A stretch of 64,000 nucleotides of DNA. Origin: Arthrobacter sp. B1805. Lineage in GTDB: Bacteria > Actinomycetota > Actinomycetes > Actinomycetales > Micrococcaceae. Of this stretch, positions 1 to 8,591 are shown piece by piece (positions within the stretch are counted from its first letter, which is position 1; each line of letters starts with the position of its first letter). The notes beneath the pieces were generated by a model that was given only the letters and a program-made list of their open reading frames with translations, was not told where the DNA came from and ran no database searches. The stretch covers positions 124,001 through 188,000 of the forward strand of contig NZ_PJIQ01000004.1 in assembly GCF_002929745.1 (NCBI RefSeq), given 5' to 3'. Made by a program: the position numbers and the translations under genes.

Positions 1-330
1 AAGCCGGTCCAGTACCTCGTCCACCTGGTCCATCCGGTAGCCGCGTAGCCCGAGGCCGAACCGCACGGCGTCGACGTCCCGGGCCGAGGGAGGATCGGGC
101 AGGAGGACGGGCGGGAGGGAGGCTACGGGCTCCACGAGGCCGAGGCTCAGGGACGGCCCAGAGTGCCCATCGGCCGGTTCATCGGTGGTTCCCGGAGCTC
201 TCCCGATCCGATCCGAGGATCCTGATCCGCTCCCGAGTCGCTGGAGTGGCGCCGGCAGCGCGCGCCCGGATGCAAGCAGCGCGGTTCCCCCGACCAGCAG
301 GATGGCGAGGATCACCAGGAAGATAGTCAC
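1..330 (-). CDS. DivIVA-domain membrane protein, C-terminus beyond window
   Basis: Reading leftwards from a GTG at 330, the frame stays open to the window edge for 110 residues. The first 25 or so residues form one hydrophobic membrane segment (starting TIFLVILAI). A polar Gly/Ser/Pro linker follows, then FGLGLRGYRMDQVDEVLDRL. That last stretch is the characteristic start of a DivIVA domain, in which GYR..QVDEVLDRL marks the beginning of the coiled coil. Single-membrane-pass DivIVA-domain proteins of unknown exact role are common in Micrococcaceae and probably act in cell-wall or division-site organisation. It lies 35 bp downstream of the LOG-family gene on the same strand, so the two probably share a transcript. 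No clear ribosome binding site is seen. The C-terminal part is outside the window. Confidence 0.8.
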   Translation of the reverse strand, partial: MTIFLVILAILLVGGTALLASGRALPAPLQRLGSGSGSSDRIGRAPGTTDEPADGHSGPSLSLGLVEPVASLPPVLLPDPPSARDVDAVRFGLGLRGYRMDQVDEVLDRL

Positions 331-365
331 ACGGCAATGGTGCCAGAGTCGTCCCGGCGCACCGC

Positions 366-1244
366 TCAGGAAGCGTGCTCGTGACCCGCGGAGGCCGCCA
401 CGATCCGCACCGCTTCCTCGGCGGTGTCCACGAGCTGCAGCAGCGACAGGTCCTTGGCCGAGATGGTGCCCTCCGCGAGCAGGGTGCCCTCGATCCAGTC
501 CAGGAGCGGTCGCCAGTAGTCGACGCCGATGAGCACGATGGGAAAGGAGGTCACCTTGCCGGTCTGCACCAGTGTCATCGCCTCGAAGAGTTCGTCGAGG
601 GTTCCGAAGCCGCCCGGCAACACGACGAAACCGCTGGCGTACTTCACGAACATGGTCTTGCGGGCGAAGAAGTACCGGAAGTTGATGCCGAGGTCCACCC
701 ACTCGTTCATGCCCTGCTCGAACGGCAGCTCGATGCCGAGTCCCACAGAGGTCCCGCCCGCCTCGCAGGCACCTTTGTTGGCAGCCTCCATGGCTCCCGG
801 TCCTCCTCCGGTGATGACGGCGTAGCCGGCTTCGACGAGCCGGCGGCCCACCTCCTCACCTATGGCGTAGAAGGAGGAATCCCGGGCCGTCCGGGCCGAC
901 CCGAAGACACTGATGGCGGGACCGAGGTCGGCCAGGGTTCCGAAGCCCTCCACGAACTCACTCTGGATACGCAGCACGCGCCACGGATCGGTGCGGACGA
1001 ATCCGCCCGTATCGTCGGCATCGAGCAGCATGTTGTCCGACTGCGGGGTCGCGGCCTGGCTACGCCTCAGCTCGACCGATCCCCTGCGCCGGGCCGGCTG
1101 TCCCGCTGCGGTCCTGGTCGGGCGGTCGCCGCCCGTGCCGTTCGCACTGCCCGCGGGAAGCCGATCGGAGCCCGCGGGGACGTCGTCGTGCGTGGTGGAG
1201 GGCCGGACATCGTCGTTGGCCGCCGGGTGCTGGGAGGGAGACAT
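366..1244 (-). CDS. LOG-family (TIGR00730) Rossmann-fold protein
   Basis: This 292-residue protein belongs to the LOG / lysine-decarboxylase-like family, whose characterised members hydrolyse nucleoside 5'-monophosphates such as cytokinin ribotides to free base and ribose phosphate. The core begins near residue 108 (AISVFGSAR). It contains the phosphate-binding GGGPGAME at 146-153 and the family hallmark PGGFGTLDE at 210-218. The first 75 residues are polar and low in complexity, an extension not needed for the fold. A TAGCCT hexamer lies exactly 6 bp before the ATG, so a leaderless transcript is likely. The substrate in this organism is unknown; PGGxGTxxE proteins are often called lysine decarboxylases in error. 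Confidence 0.9.
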   Translation of the reverse strand: MSPSQHPAANDDVRPSTTHDDVPAGSDRLPAGSANGTGGDRPTRTAAGQPARRRGSVELRRSQAATPQSDNMLLDADDTGGFVRTDPWRVLRIQSEFVEGFGTLADLGPAISVFGSARTARDSSFYAIGEEVGRRLVEAGYAVITGGGPGAMEAANKGACEAGGTSVGLGIELPFEQGMNEWVDLGINFRYFFARKTMFVKYASGFVVLPGGFGTLDELFEAMTLVQTGKVTSFPIVLIGVDYWRPLLDWIEGTLLAEGTISAKDLSLLQLVDTAEEAVRIVAASAGHEHAS

Positions 1245-1250
1245 CCACCT

Positions 1251-1256
1251 AGGCTA
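1251..1256 (-). promoter_or_regulatory. -10-like element, leaderless promoter of the LOG-family gene
   Basis: On the minus strand TAGCCT is followed by AGGTGG and then the ATG at 1244. The 6-bp spacing places transcription initiation at or next to the start codon. No good -35 is visible. Confidence 0.45.
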
Positions 1257-1327
1257 ACCAACCGGGCGCGCCGCGGGGATCTTTGATTGCTCTTGAATCA
1301 CAATCCCCGCCATTCCGCTGCTTCGTA

Positions 1328-1355
1328 TTGCTGGGAAGGAATAGTTCGCTACATT
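1328..1355 (+). promoter_or_regulatory. sigma-A-like promoter of gluA (leaderless)
   Basis: TTGCTG (1328-1333) and TACATT (1350-1355) are separated by 16 bp. The -10 ends 6 bp before the ATG at 1362. This supports that ATG over an in-frame upstream ATG at 1287 and suggests a leaderless mRNA for the glutamate operon. Confidence 0.5.
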
Positions 1356-1361
1356 TCTCCC

Positions 1362-2138
<777 letters not shown>

Positions 2139-2196
2139 CCCCCACTCATCACCAGCACCCATCAGGCCCTCGAAGGCCGCAACACAAGGAGAACCC

Positions 2197-3039
2197 ATGC
2201 AGAAGACCCGATACGCAGCAGCCGCGGTGGCCGCGGTGGCCGCACTGACACTGTCCGCCTGTGGCGGCGGCGACAGCGCCGAAGGAGAGAGCGGTGGCGA
2301 GGCCGGCGGTGAGACCGTCCGCATCGGTATCAAGTTCGATCAGCCCGGGCTCGGTTTCGACGAGGGCGGCTCCTACTCGGGCTTCGACGTCGACGTCGCG
2401 AAGTACGTCGCGGGCGAACTCGGCTTCAGCGAGGACCAGATCGAGTTCGTGGAGGCCCCCTCCGCCAACCGCGAGAACCTGCTGTCCAACAACCAGGTGG
2501 ACATGATCTTCGCGACCTACTCCATCACGGACACCCGCAAGGAGACGGTCGATTTCGCCGGACCGTACTTCGTAGCAGGCCAGGACCTCCTCGTCCCCAC
2601 CGACAGCGACATCGCGGGTCCCGAGGACCTCGAGGGCAAGAACCTCTGCTCGGTGACCGGCTCCACCTCGGCCCAGAAGATCAAGGACCAGTACCCGGGC
2701 GTGCAGCTCGTCGAGCAGCCGGGCTACGCCGAGTGCGTCACCGCGATGGGCGGCGGCCAGATCGACGCCGTCACCACCGATGACATCATCCTCGCCGGCC
2801 TGGCCGCGCAGGAGTCCAACGCAGGCAAGTTCAAGGTCGTCGGCAACACGTTCTCCGAGGAGAACTACGGCGTCGGACTGCCGAAGGGCAGCACCGAGCG
2901 TTGCGAGCAGATCAACGAGGCCATCACCAAGATGATCGACGACGGTGCATGGGAAGAGGCGATCACCAAGAACACCGAAGGTGCCGACTACACCTTCAAC
3001 GCGGAGCTCAACCCGCCCACCCCCGCACCCTGCGCCTAG
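2197..3039 (+). CDS. gluB: Glutamate-binding lipoprotein of the ABC importer
   Basis: This 280-residue periplasmic-type solute-binding protein is membrane-anchored through a lipobox: after a 20-residue hydrophobic signal comes LSAC, followed by a Gly/Ser/Glu linker. The mature part has the family-3 solute-binding pattern, with IGIKFDQPGLGF near the start, then YSGFDVDVAKYVAGELG, and FVEAPSANRENLLSNNQVDMIFATYSIT cut into its two halves by NRENLL. An AAGGAGAACCC ribosome site precedes the ATG. The gene lies 58 bp after gluA. It is followed by a perfect 17-bp inverted repeat before gluC, probably setting a higher level of this subunit than of the permeases. Confidence 0.92.
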   Translation: MQKTRYAAAAVAAVAALTLSACGGGDSAEGESGGEAGGETVRIGIKFDQPGLGFDEGGSYSGFDVDVAKYVAGELGFSEDQIEFVEAPSANRENLLSNNQVDMIFATYSITDTRKETVDFAGPYFVAGQDLLVPTDSDIAGPEDLEGKNLCSVTGSTSAQKIKDQYPGVQLVEQPGYAECVTAMGGGQIDAVTTDDIILAGLAAQESNAGKFKVVGNTFSEENYGVGLPKGSTERCEQINEAITKMIDDGAWEEAITKNTEGADYTFNAELNPPTPAPCA

Positions 3040-3049
3040 CATCGCTTCC

Positions 3050-3085
3050 ATTGGTGGGGTGGTCCGCACGGACCACCCCACCAAT
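3050..3085 (+). repeat. Perfect 17-bp inverted repeat between gluB and gluC
   Basis: The arms ATTGGTGGGGTGGTCCG (3050-3066) and its exact complement (3069-3085) are separated by only 2 bp. In RNA this gives a very stable hairpin with a tetraloop. It begins 10 bp after the gluB stop and ends 31 bp before the gluC start. There is no T-run after it, so it looks more like an mRNA-stabilising or attenuating hairpin than a full terminator. Confidence 0.85.
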
Positions 3086-3116
3086 GCCATGTTCCCCACC
3101 ACGAAAGAGGTGAACC

Positions 3117-3794
3117 GTGGAGAACTACCTGTCTCTGTTCGAGACGTACAACGTGCCCGCGGCCTTCTGGGTCAACATCCAGCTGTCCTTCTGGGCAGCC
3201 ATCATCGCCCTGGTCATCGGCACGGTGCTGGCACTGTTCCGCATCTCCCCGATCGCGAGCCTGCAGTGGTTCGGCGCGGCATACGTCAACATCTTCCGCA
3301 ACACGCCCCTGACGATCATCCTCGCGTTCGGTTTCCTCGGTCTGTTCTCCGTCATGCAGATCAGTCTCGCGGCCGACCTGAACGTCAGCCTCTTCCGGAT
3401 CGCGATCGTCGGGCTGGCGCTCTACCACGCGGCCTTCGTGTGCGAGGCGATCCGCAGCGGCGTCAACACCGTCCCGCTCGGCCAGGCGGAAGCGGCCCGG
3501 GCCATAGGCCTGAGCTTCCTCCCGGCAGCGCGCCTCATCATCCTGCCGCAGGCCTTCCGCGGAGCCATCGCACCGCTCGGCAACGTGCTGATCGCCCTCA
3601 TCAAGAACTCGACGGTGGCCGCCGCGGGCTCCGTCGCCGCCGAGTCGTCGAGCCTCATGAAGACCATGATCGAGTTCCGCTCTGACCTCGTGATCCCGAT
3701 CTTCCTCACCTTCGCCCTGGGCTTCGTGGTCCTGGTGATCCCCATCGGGCTCCTCACCACCTGGGCCTCACGGAAACTGGCGGTGGCACGATGA
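3117..3794 (+). CDS. gluC: Glutamate-type ABC transporter permease
   Basis: This 225-residue inner-membrane permease has about five membrane segments (for example FWAAIIALVIGTVLALF near 24-40 and FGFVVLVIPIGLLTTW near the C-terminus). It carries the HisM/GlnP-type sequence FRNTPLTIILAFG and the ATPase-contacting EAA loop EAARAIGLSFLPAARLIILPQAFRG cut across residues 123-147. It starts with GTG after an AGAGGTGAACC ribosome site. It overlaps gluD by 4 bp (ATGA), which implies translational coupling of the two permease subunits. Confidence 0.92.
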   Translation: MENYLSLFETYNVPAAFWVNIQLSFWAAIIALVIGTVLALFRISPIASLQWFGAAYVNIFRNTPLTIILAFGFLGLFSVMQISLAADLNVSLFRIAIVGLALYHAAFVCEAIRSGVNTVPLGQAEAARAIGLSFLPAARLIILPQAFRGAIAPLGNVLIALIKNSTVAAAGSVAAESSSLMKTMIEFRSDLVIPIFLTFALGFVVLVIPIGLLTTWASRKLAVAR

Positions 3795-4657
3795 GCGCGC
3801 AGCAGGTCCTCTTCGATGCGCCCGGCCCCCGCGCCCGGCGCATCATCCTCATCGGCAACATCATCGGTGTGCTGATCGTCCTCGCGATCGTCGCCTGGAT
3901 CATCTCGGCTCTGGCGGACAAGGGCCAGTTCGCCGGCAGCATGTGGGCCCCCTTCCTGGAGTCGCGGACCTGGGAGTTCTTCATCCTGCCCGGACTGCTC
4001 AACACGCTGAAGGCCGCCGGCATCTCGATCGTGACGTCGGTCCTGTTCGGACTGGTCTTCGGCGTCGGTCGCCTGTCGCACTCCGCCCCCATCCGCTGGG
4101 TAGCGGGCGTCGTCGTCGAATTCCTCCGCGCCGTGCCCGTGCTGCTGATGATGATCTTCTTCTGGCTGGCGCTCGGCAGCTCCGGGTCGGTCAAACCCCA
4201 GGATGCACCGCTCATCGCGGTGGTCGTCGCCCTGACGCTCTACAACGGGTCGGTCATCGCCGAACTCGTGCGCTCCGGCGTGCACGGGCTGCCCAAGGGC
4301 CAGCGCGAGGCGGGGATGGCCATCGGCCTGACGAGGAACCAGTCACTGCGGAACGTCGAGGTGCCGCAGGCGCTGATCGCGATGCTTCCTGCCCTGATCA
4401 GCCAGTTCGTGGTGATCCTCAAGGACTCCGCGCTCGGCTTCATCATCACCTACCCTGAGCTGCTGCAGTACACGCGCCGCCTCGGGGTCGGGGAGGGCAA
4501 CGTGATCCCGTCCCTGTTCGTGGCTGCGGCGATCTTCATCATCATCAATTTCGCCCTGTCGACGCTCGCCACGCGGCTCTCCGTCCTGCTGAGTTTCAGG
4601 ACGAAGGCGAAACCTGCAGCGAAGGGGTCCATCGTCATGGACGCCGCGTCGACCTGA
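3791..4657 (+). CDS. gluD: Glutamate-type ABC transporter permease
   Basis: The second permease of the importer (288 residues) is longer than gluC because of an N-terminal cytoplasmic segment and an additional first helix (IILIGNIIGVLIVLAIVAWI). It contains the VEFLRAVPVLLMMIFFW sequence typical of GluD and the EAA loop around GQREAGMAIGLTRNQSLRNV. It is translationally coupled to gluC by an ATGA overlap and ends the operon; a strong hairpin follows 26 bp later. Confidence 0.92.
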   Translation: MSAQQVLFDAPGPRARRIILIGNIIGVLIVLAIVAWIISALADKGQFAGSMWAPFLESRTWEFFILPGLLNTLKAAGISIVTSVLFGLVFGVGRLSHSAPIRWVAGVVVEFLRAVPVLLMMIFFWLALGSSGSVKPQDAPLIAVVVALTLYNGSVIAELVRSGVHGLPKGQREAGMAIGLTRNQSLRNVEVPQALIAMLPALISQFVVILKDSALGFIITYPELLQYTRRLGVGEGNVIPSLFVAAAIFIIINFALSTLATRLSVLLSFRTKAKPAAKGSIVMDAAST

Positions 4658-4683
4658 TCCACGCATAACGCAGGTACGGCACG

Positions 4684-4721
4684 ACGACGAAGGGCCCGGC
4701 AGCCGCCGGGCCCTTCGTCGT
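4684..4721. terminator. Bidirectional terminator between gluD and dapE
   Basis: A 17-bp perfect stem (ACGACGAAGGGCCCGGC, 4684-4700, with 4705-4721) encloses the 4-base loop AGCC. It lies between the convergent ends of gluD (4657) and dapE (4816). T-runs are short on either side. Confidence 0.75.
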
Positions 4722-4751
4722 TCCGCCTTCGTCGTTTCGCCTTCGTCGTCT
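4710..4751 (+). repeat. Three 14-bp tandem copies overlapping the terminator arm
   Basis: Copies at 4710-4723, 4724-4737 and 4738-4751 share the core CCTTCGTCGT with one or two variable bases at the ends. The first copy is part of the right arm of the gluD terminator, so the array looks like duplication of that arm. Confidence 0.7.
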
Positions 4752-4815
4752 CCCGTGGTGCCGGCCGCTCGTGCCGGCCGGTGCCGGCGTCGACCCGGCC
4801 GTCACAGCTGCGAGG

Positions 4816-5907
4816 TCACGACAACCAGGTGACCATGGCCTGAAGGCACGCCCGTACGGCGCCGGCATGCACGTGCTCGTCGTCCGTGTGTGCGAGGAGC
4901 GGATCGCCCGGGCCGAAGTTGACCGCGGGCACGCCGAGGGCGCTGAAGCGCGCAACGTCCGTCCAGCCGTATTTCGGTTTGGGCTCGGCGCCCACAGCGG
5001 CGACGAAGGCGGCCGCTGCAGGGTGGTGCAGCCCCGGCCGGGCTCCGGCAGCAGCGTCCGTGCGCTCGACCGCGAAACCCTCGAGCAGCGCACGGACGTG
5101 CTCCTCGGCCTGCTCGGGAGACTTGTCCGGTGCGAAACGGTAGTTCACCTCGATGACCGTGCCGTCCGGGATCACGTTGCCGGCCGTACCGCCCGAGATC
5201 CTCACCGCGTTGAGGCTCTCCCGGTAGTCGAGGCCATCAACGTGAACGGTGGCGGGCTCGTGGTCGCGCAGCCGCACCAGCACCTCGGCGGCGCCGTGGA
5301 TCGCGTTGACACCCATCCAGGCGCGGGCGGAGTGGGCGGCCTTGCCGGCTGTCCGCACCTCGAACCGGGCGGTTCCGTTGCAGCCGCCCTCGACCGTACC
5401 GTCCGTCGGTTCCAGGAGGACCGCGAAATCGGCCCTCAGCCACTCCGGCTGGGAGCGTGCAACCCGCCCGAGGCCACTGAGGGACGCTTCCACCTCCTCG
5501 TGATCGTAGAAGATGAAGGTGATGTCGCGCGTGGGCTCGGTCAAGGCCGCGGCAAGTGCCAGCTGCACGGCCACCCCGCCCTTCATGTCGGTGGCACCCC
5601 GGCCGAACAGGGTCTCCCCCTCCCACGACGACGGCACGGTCCCGCGGGATCCGGGAACACCCGGCAGCGGCACCGTGTCGATGTGTCCCGCGAGGATGAC
5701 CCTCTCGGAACGCCCGAGATGCGTCCTCGCCATGACGCAGTCGCCGTCGCGGATGACCTCGAGGTGTTCCAGCGGACGCAGCGCACGTTCGATGGCGTCG
5801 GCGATGCCCACCTCGTTCCCGGAGACGCTCTCGACGTCGATCAGTCGGGCGGTCAGGTGGGCGACGTCGGAGGTGAGATCGAGCTCCAGCGGGGGTGTCT
5901 GAATCAT
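4816..5907 (-). CDS. dapE: Succinyl-diaminopimelate desuccinylase
   Basis: This 363-residue zinc peptidase-family (M20) enzyme hydrolyses N-succinyl-LL-2,6-diaminopimelate to LL-diaminopimelate in the lysine and peptidoglycan pathway. The metal and active-site residues are visible as GHIDTVP (H75, D77), GATDMKGG (D107) and YDHEEVE (E137/E138). The small dimerisation domain lies in the middle, from about residue 180. It is transcribed divergently from dapD, the enzyme acting two steps earlier, across 33 bp that hold both promoters. Length and motifs fit the actinobacterial DapE family well. Confidence 0.92.
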   Translation of the reverse strand: MIQTPPLELDLTSDVAHLTARLIDVESVSGNEVGIADAIERALRPLEHLEVIRDGDCVMARTHLGRSERVILAGHIDTVPLPGVPGSRGTVPSSWEGETLFGRGATDMKGGVAVQLALAAALTEPTRDITFIFYDHEEVEASLSGLGRVARSQPEWLRADFAVLLEPTDGTVEGGCNGTARFEVRTAGKAAHSARAWMGVNAIHGAAEVLVRLRDHEPATVHVDGLDYRESLNAVRISGGTAGNVIPDGTVIEVNYRFAPDKSPEQAEEHVRALLEGFAVERTDAAAGARPGLHHPAAAAFVAAVGAEPKPKYGWTDVARFSALGVPAVNFGPGDPLLAHTDDEHVHAGAVRACLQAMVTWLS

Positions 5908-5913
5908 GCTGCA

Positions 5914-5919
5914 ACACTA
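5914..5919 (-). promoter_or_regulatory. -10-like element of dapE (leaderless)
   Basis: On the minus strand TAGTGT is followed by TGCAGC and then the dapE ATG. It shares the 33-bp divergent space with the dapD element at 5928-5933, so polymerase binding at the two promoters should be mutually exclusive. Confidence 0.45.
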
Positions 5920-5927
5920 TCCCTCGG

Positions 5928-5933
5928 TAGACT
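5928..5933 (+). promoter_or_regulatory. -10-like element of dapD (near-leaderless)
   Basis: TAGACT ends 7 bp before the dapD ATG at 5941. No ribosome binding site lies between them. Confidence 0.45.
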
Positions 5934-5940
5934 GCTGCCC

Positions 5941-6918
5941 ATGACTTCTCACCTGCCCAGCTCATCCCTGCCCGCCTCCCAGCGCGTCGCCGGCGGTACC
6001 GGCCTCGCCACCGTGGCTGCGGACGGCGTCGTCCTGGACACCTGGTTCCCCGCGCCGTGGCTCGGGGAGGACACGCTGGGCGACGGCGGGAAGCAGGAGC
6101 TGCGCGACACCCTCGTGGCCCTCGCCCAGCAGGGAGTGGACAACGCGCGGAAGGTCACGCAGCGTGTCGTGGACGTCGAGCTGGACCTCGACGCCGCCCC
6201 GGCGGGCACCGAGGATGCCTACCTCAGGCTCCACCTCCTCTCCCACCGGCTCGTGCAGCCCAACACGATCAACCTCGACGGCGTCTTCGGGCTCCTTGCC
6301 AACGTCGTCTGGACGAATCACGGTCCGGCGGCCGTGCAGGGCTTCGAGACCGTTCGGGCGGCCCTCCGGGCACGCGGGCCCGTCGCCGTCTATGGGGTGG
6401 ACAAGTTCCCCCGCATGGTGGACTACGTCGTACCGACCGGCGTGCGGATCGCGGACGCCGACCGCGTGCGCCTCGGAGCGCACCTGGCCGACGGCACCAC
6501 GGTCATGCACGAGGGATTCGTGAACTTCAACGCGGGAACGCTCGGTCACTCGATGGTCGAGGGCCGCATCTCGGCGGGCGTCGTCGTCGGCGACGGCTCT
6601 GATGTCGGTGGTGGCGCCTCGATCATGGGCACCCTCTCCGGCGGCGGGAAAGAGCGCATCACGATCGGCGAGCGCTGCCTGCTGGGAGCCGAATCGGGCG
6701 TGGGCATCTCCCTCGGGAACGATTGCGTCGTCGAGGCGGGCCTGTACCTGACGGCGGGAACGAAGGTGACGCTGCAGGACGGCACGCTCGTCAAGGCAAA
6801 GGACCTCTCCGGCGAGCACGGCATCCTGTTCCTGCGCAATTCCGTCACGGGAGCGGTCGAGGCCCGCCCGCGCACCGGCGAGGGCATCGCGCTCAATCCG
6901 GCCCTGCACGCCAATTAG
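5941..6918 (+). CDS. dapD: Tetrahydrodipicolinate N-succinyltransferase
   Basis: This 325-residue acyltransferase moves succinyl from succinyl-CoA to tetrahydrodipicolinate, the first step of the succinylase branch of diaminopimelate synthesis. The actinobacterial DapD pattern is visible: an N-terminal alpha/beta domain, then a left-handed beta-helix with hexapeptide repeats running through [38 protein letters not shown] and [15 protein letters not shown]. The start is the ATG at 5941: homology begins there, and the upstream open frame is antisense to dapE. A small membrane-protein gene follows after 3 bp, presumably on the same transcript. Confidence 0.93.
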   Translation: MTSHLPSSSLPASQRVAGGTGLATVAADGVVLDTWFPAPWLGEDTLGDGGKQELRDTLVALAQQGVDNARKVTQRVVDVELDLDAAPAGTEDAYLRLHLLSHRLVQPNTINLDGVFGLLANVVWTNHGPAAVQGFETVRAALRARGPVAVYGVDKFPRMVDYVVPTGVRIADADRVRLGAHLADGTTVMHEGFVNFNAGTLGHSMVEGRISAGVVVGDGSDVGGGASIMGTLSGGGKERITIGERCLLGAESGVGISLGNDCVVEAGLYLTAGTKVTLQDGTLVKAKDLSGEHGILFLRNSVTGAVEARPRTGEGIALNPALHAN

Positions 6919-6921
6919 GGC

Positions 6922-7800
6922 ATGACCCGGTACCCGCCCTCCGCTGCCGTTCGCCGTCGTCGCCGACGGCTACGCAGCGCAGCCATGCTCACGGCACTCG
7001 CGGCCGTCGTCGTCGGCGGGGCCGTGGTCGCCGTTCACCAGCTCGAGGACAGCGAGGTCCTGGTCCGGGAGCGCTGCAGCGCCACCGTGGGCTCGGACAC
7101 CTTCGAACTCACGCCCACCCAGGCCGGGAACGCGGCTCTCATCTCCGGCGTGGCCGTCAGCCGCGGCCTTCCCGCGCGGGCTGCCTCGATAGCCATCGCG
7201 ACCGCCATCCAGGAGTCGCGGCTCGAGAACATCGACTACGGCGACGACGCCGGGCCGGATTCCCGCGGCCTGTTCCAGCAGCGCCCCTCGCAGGGTTGGG
7301 GCACGGAGGAGCAGGTCATGGCACCGCTCTACGCCACCGGCGCGTTCTACGACGCGCTCGTGCAGGTACCGGGCTACGAGGCCCTGCCCATCACCGAGGC
7401 GGCCCAGACCGTGCAGCGGTCGGCCTACCCAGAGGCGTACGCGGATCACGAGCCGGAGGGCCGTGCGTTCGCCTCTGCCCTGACGGGAAACTCCCCTGCG
7501 GCACTCAACTGCACGCTGCGCGAACCGGACGGGTCCGGGGACGTCCTGGCGGTCTCATCCGCCCTGGACGAAGTGTTCGGACCGCTCGGTGGCGTGGCCG
7601 ACGGCCACCGCCTGACGATGCAGGTCACCGGCACCACGGGGTGGGCGGCCGCTCAATGGGCGGTGGCCAATGCCTCGACCCACCACATCACGTCGGTGGC
7701 CTACTCGGGCCTCGAGTGGGTGCGGGAGGACGACGGCTGGACGCCGACGACGTCCGCCGACGGCACGCTCACTGTCACTGTCGCAGCAGCCACGCCCTGA
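6922..7800 (+). CDS. Membrane-anchored lysozyme-like-fold protein, unknown role
   Basis: This 292-residue protein has an Arg-rich N-terminus (RRRRRRLRS), one membrane helix (residues about 20-40) and a large extracellular part. The block AIATAIQESRLENIDYG, followed about 10 residues on by SRGLFQQRPSQGWG, resembles the catalytic-glutamate and GLxQ regions of lytic-transglycosylase/lysozyme-like proteins. The glutamate in QESR would be the candidate acid. Relatives are often labelled heavy-metal transporters, which nothing here supports. The gene starts 3 bp after dapD, so co-expression with a cell-wall precursor gene fits a wall-related role. The function is inferred, not established. Confidence 0.7.
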   Translation: MTRYPPSAAVRRRRRRLRSAAMLTALAAVVVGGAVVAVHQLEDSEVLVRERCSATVGSDTFELTPTQAGNAALISGVAVSRGLPARAASIAIATAIQESRLENIDYGDDAGPDSRGLFQQRPSQGWGTEEQVMAPLYATGAFYDALVQVPGYEALPITEAAQTVQRSAYPEAYADHEPEGRAFASALTGNSPAALNCTLREPDGSGDVLAVSSALDEVFGPLGGVADGHRLTMQVTGTTGWAAAQWAVANASTHHITSVAYSGLEWVREDDGWTPTTSADGTLTVTVAAATP

Positions 7801-7851
7801 GGACGATGCCCGCAGAGGGCCGCAGCGGTGCCGTGGAAGCCCGAACGGGCC

Positions 7852-8466
7852 TCAGGCCAGCATCCTGACCACGGGCTCCACGTAGCTCCGGAAGGAGCGC
7901 TCGTCGTCGAACAGTTCCTGACACATGAGGAGCTTGTCCGGTTCCACCCACCACGCGCGGTGGACGCCCAGCGGCAGCTCGATGACCTCGAGGGTGAAGC
8001 GCCGCGCCGCGCGGCCGAGTTCCAGTTCACGTTCATGCACCATCCGCGCCAGCAGGTACTCGACGGTCTCCACCCCGCGGGCACCGACGTGCAGCGCATA
8101 CTCGGCACACCGTTCCTCCGCCCACTGCATTGCCGCGCCGACGTGCGCCCTCAGCAGCGCCTTCAGCGCATCCATCCCGTCGAGGGCCTCGAACAGCGGG
8201 GGCATGGGCAGCACGGCGTCGCTGATGCGGTGCCGTAGGAGCCCGTGCCACCATGCGTCCCACTCGACCCTCAGTGCGGCCGGACCCCCCACGGGTCCGG
8301 TGAGGCGCCGGGTGTCGACGACCCGCACCGGAGGGATGACCGGCGGGAGCGCCGGGCGCCCCACCCCCCGCAGCCCCGCACAATCGCGCAGGTAGAGCGC
8401 CACGAGGAGGACCTCGGACGTGTCCACCGTGAAATGTGCGCCGTAGCCGGGCTCGGAGTACGACAT
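7852..8466 (-). CDS. Conserved hypothetical protein (204 aa)
   Basis: I do not recognise a named family. The protein is soluble, Arg/Leu/Glu-rich and without membrane segments or a signal peptide. It contains a PPVIPPVRVVDTRRLTGPVGG segment, broken by no glycine loops typical of nucleotide binding, and an aromatic WDAWWHGLL stretch. The start at 8466 is chosen because GAAGGAGG lies just before it; an in-frame ATG 18 bp upstream lacks such a site. It is convergent with the dapD operon and divergent from galE. Confidence 0.65.
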   Translation of the reverse strand: MSYSEPGYGAHFTVDTSEVLLVALYLRDCAGLRGVGRPALPPVIPPVRVVDTRRLTGPVGGPAALRVEWDAWWHGLLRHRISDAVLPMPPLFEALDGMDALKALLRAHVGAAMQWAEERCAEYALHVGARGVETVEYLLARMVHERELELGRAARRFTLEVIELPLGVHRAWWVEPDKLLMCQELFDDERSFRSYVEPVVRMLA

Positions 8467-8579
8467 GGGCCTCCTTCGGACCACTCAGGCTGCTCCTACA
8501 GTAATCCCCGGGCGGGCTCCGCTCCAGAGCCGCGCCGCCGCCGCAGGAGCGTCGGAGGAGCGCAGGCAGGACACCGACC

Positions 8580-8585
8580 TAGGAT
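8580..8585 (+). promoter_or_regulatory. -10-like element of galE
   Basis: TAGGAT is followed by GGAGGA and then ATG at 8592. The six spacer bases look like a ribosome site, but they directly abut the ATG. That spacing is too short for normal SD use, so a leaderless start is more likely. Confidence 0.4.
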
Positions 8586-8591
8586 GGAGGA

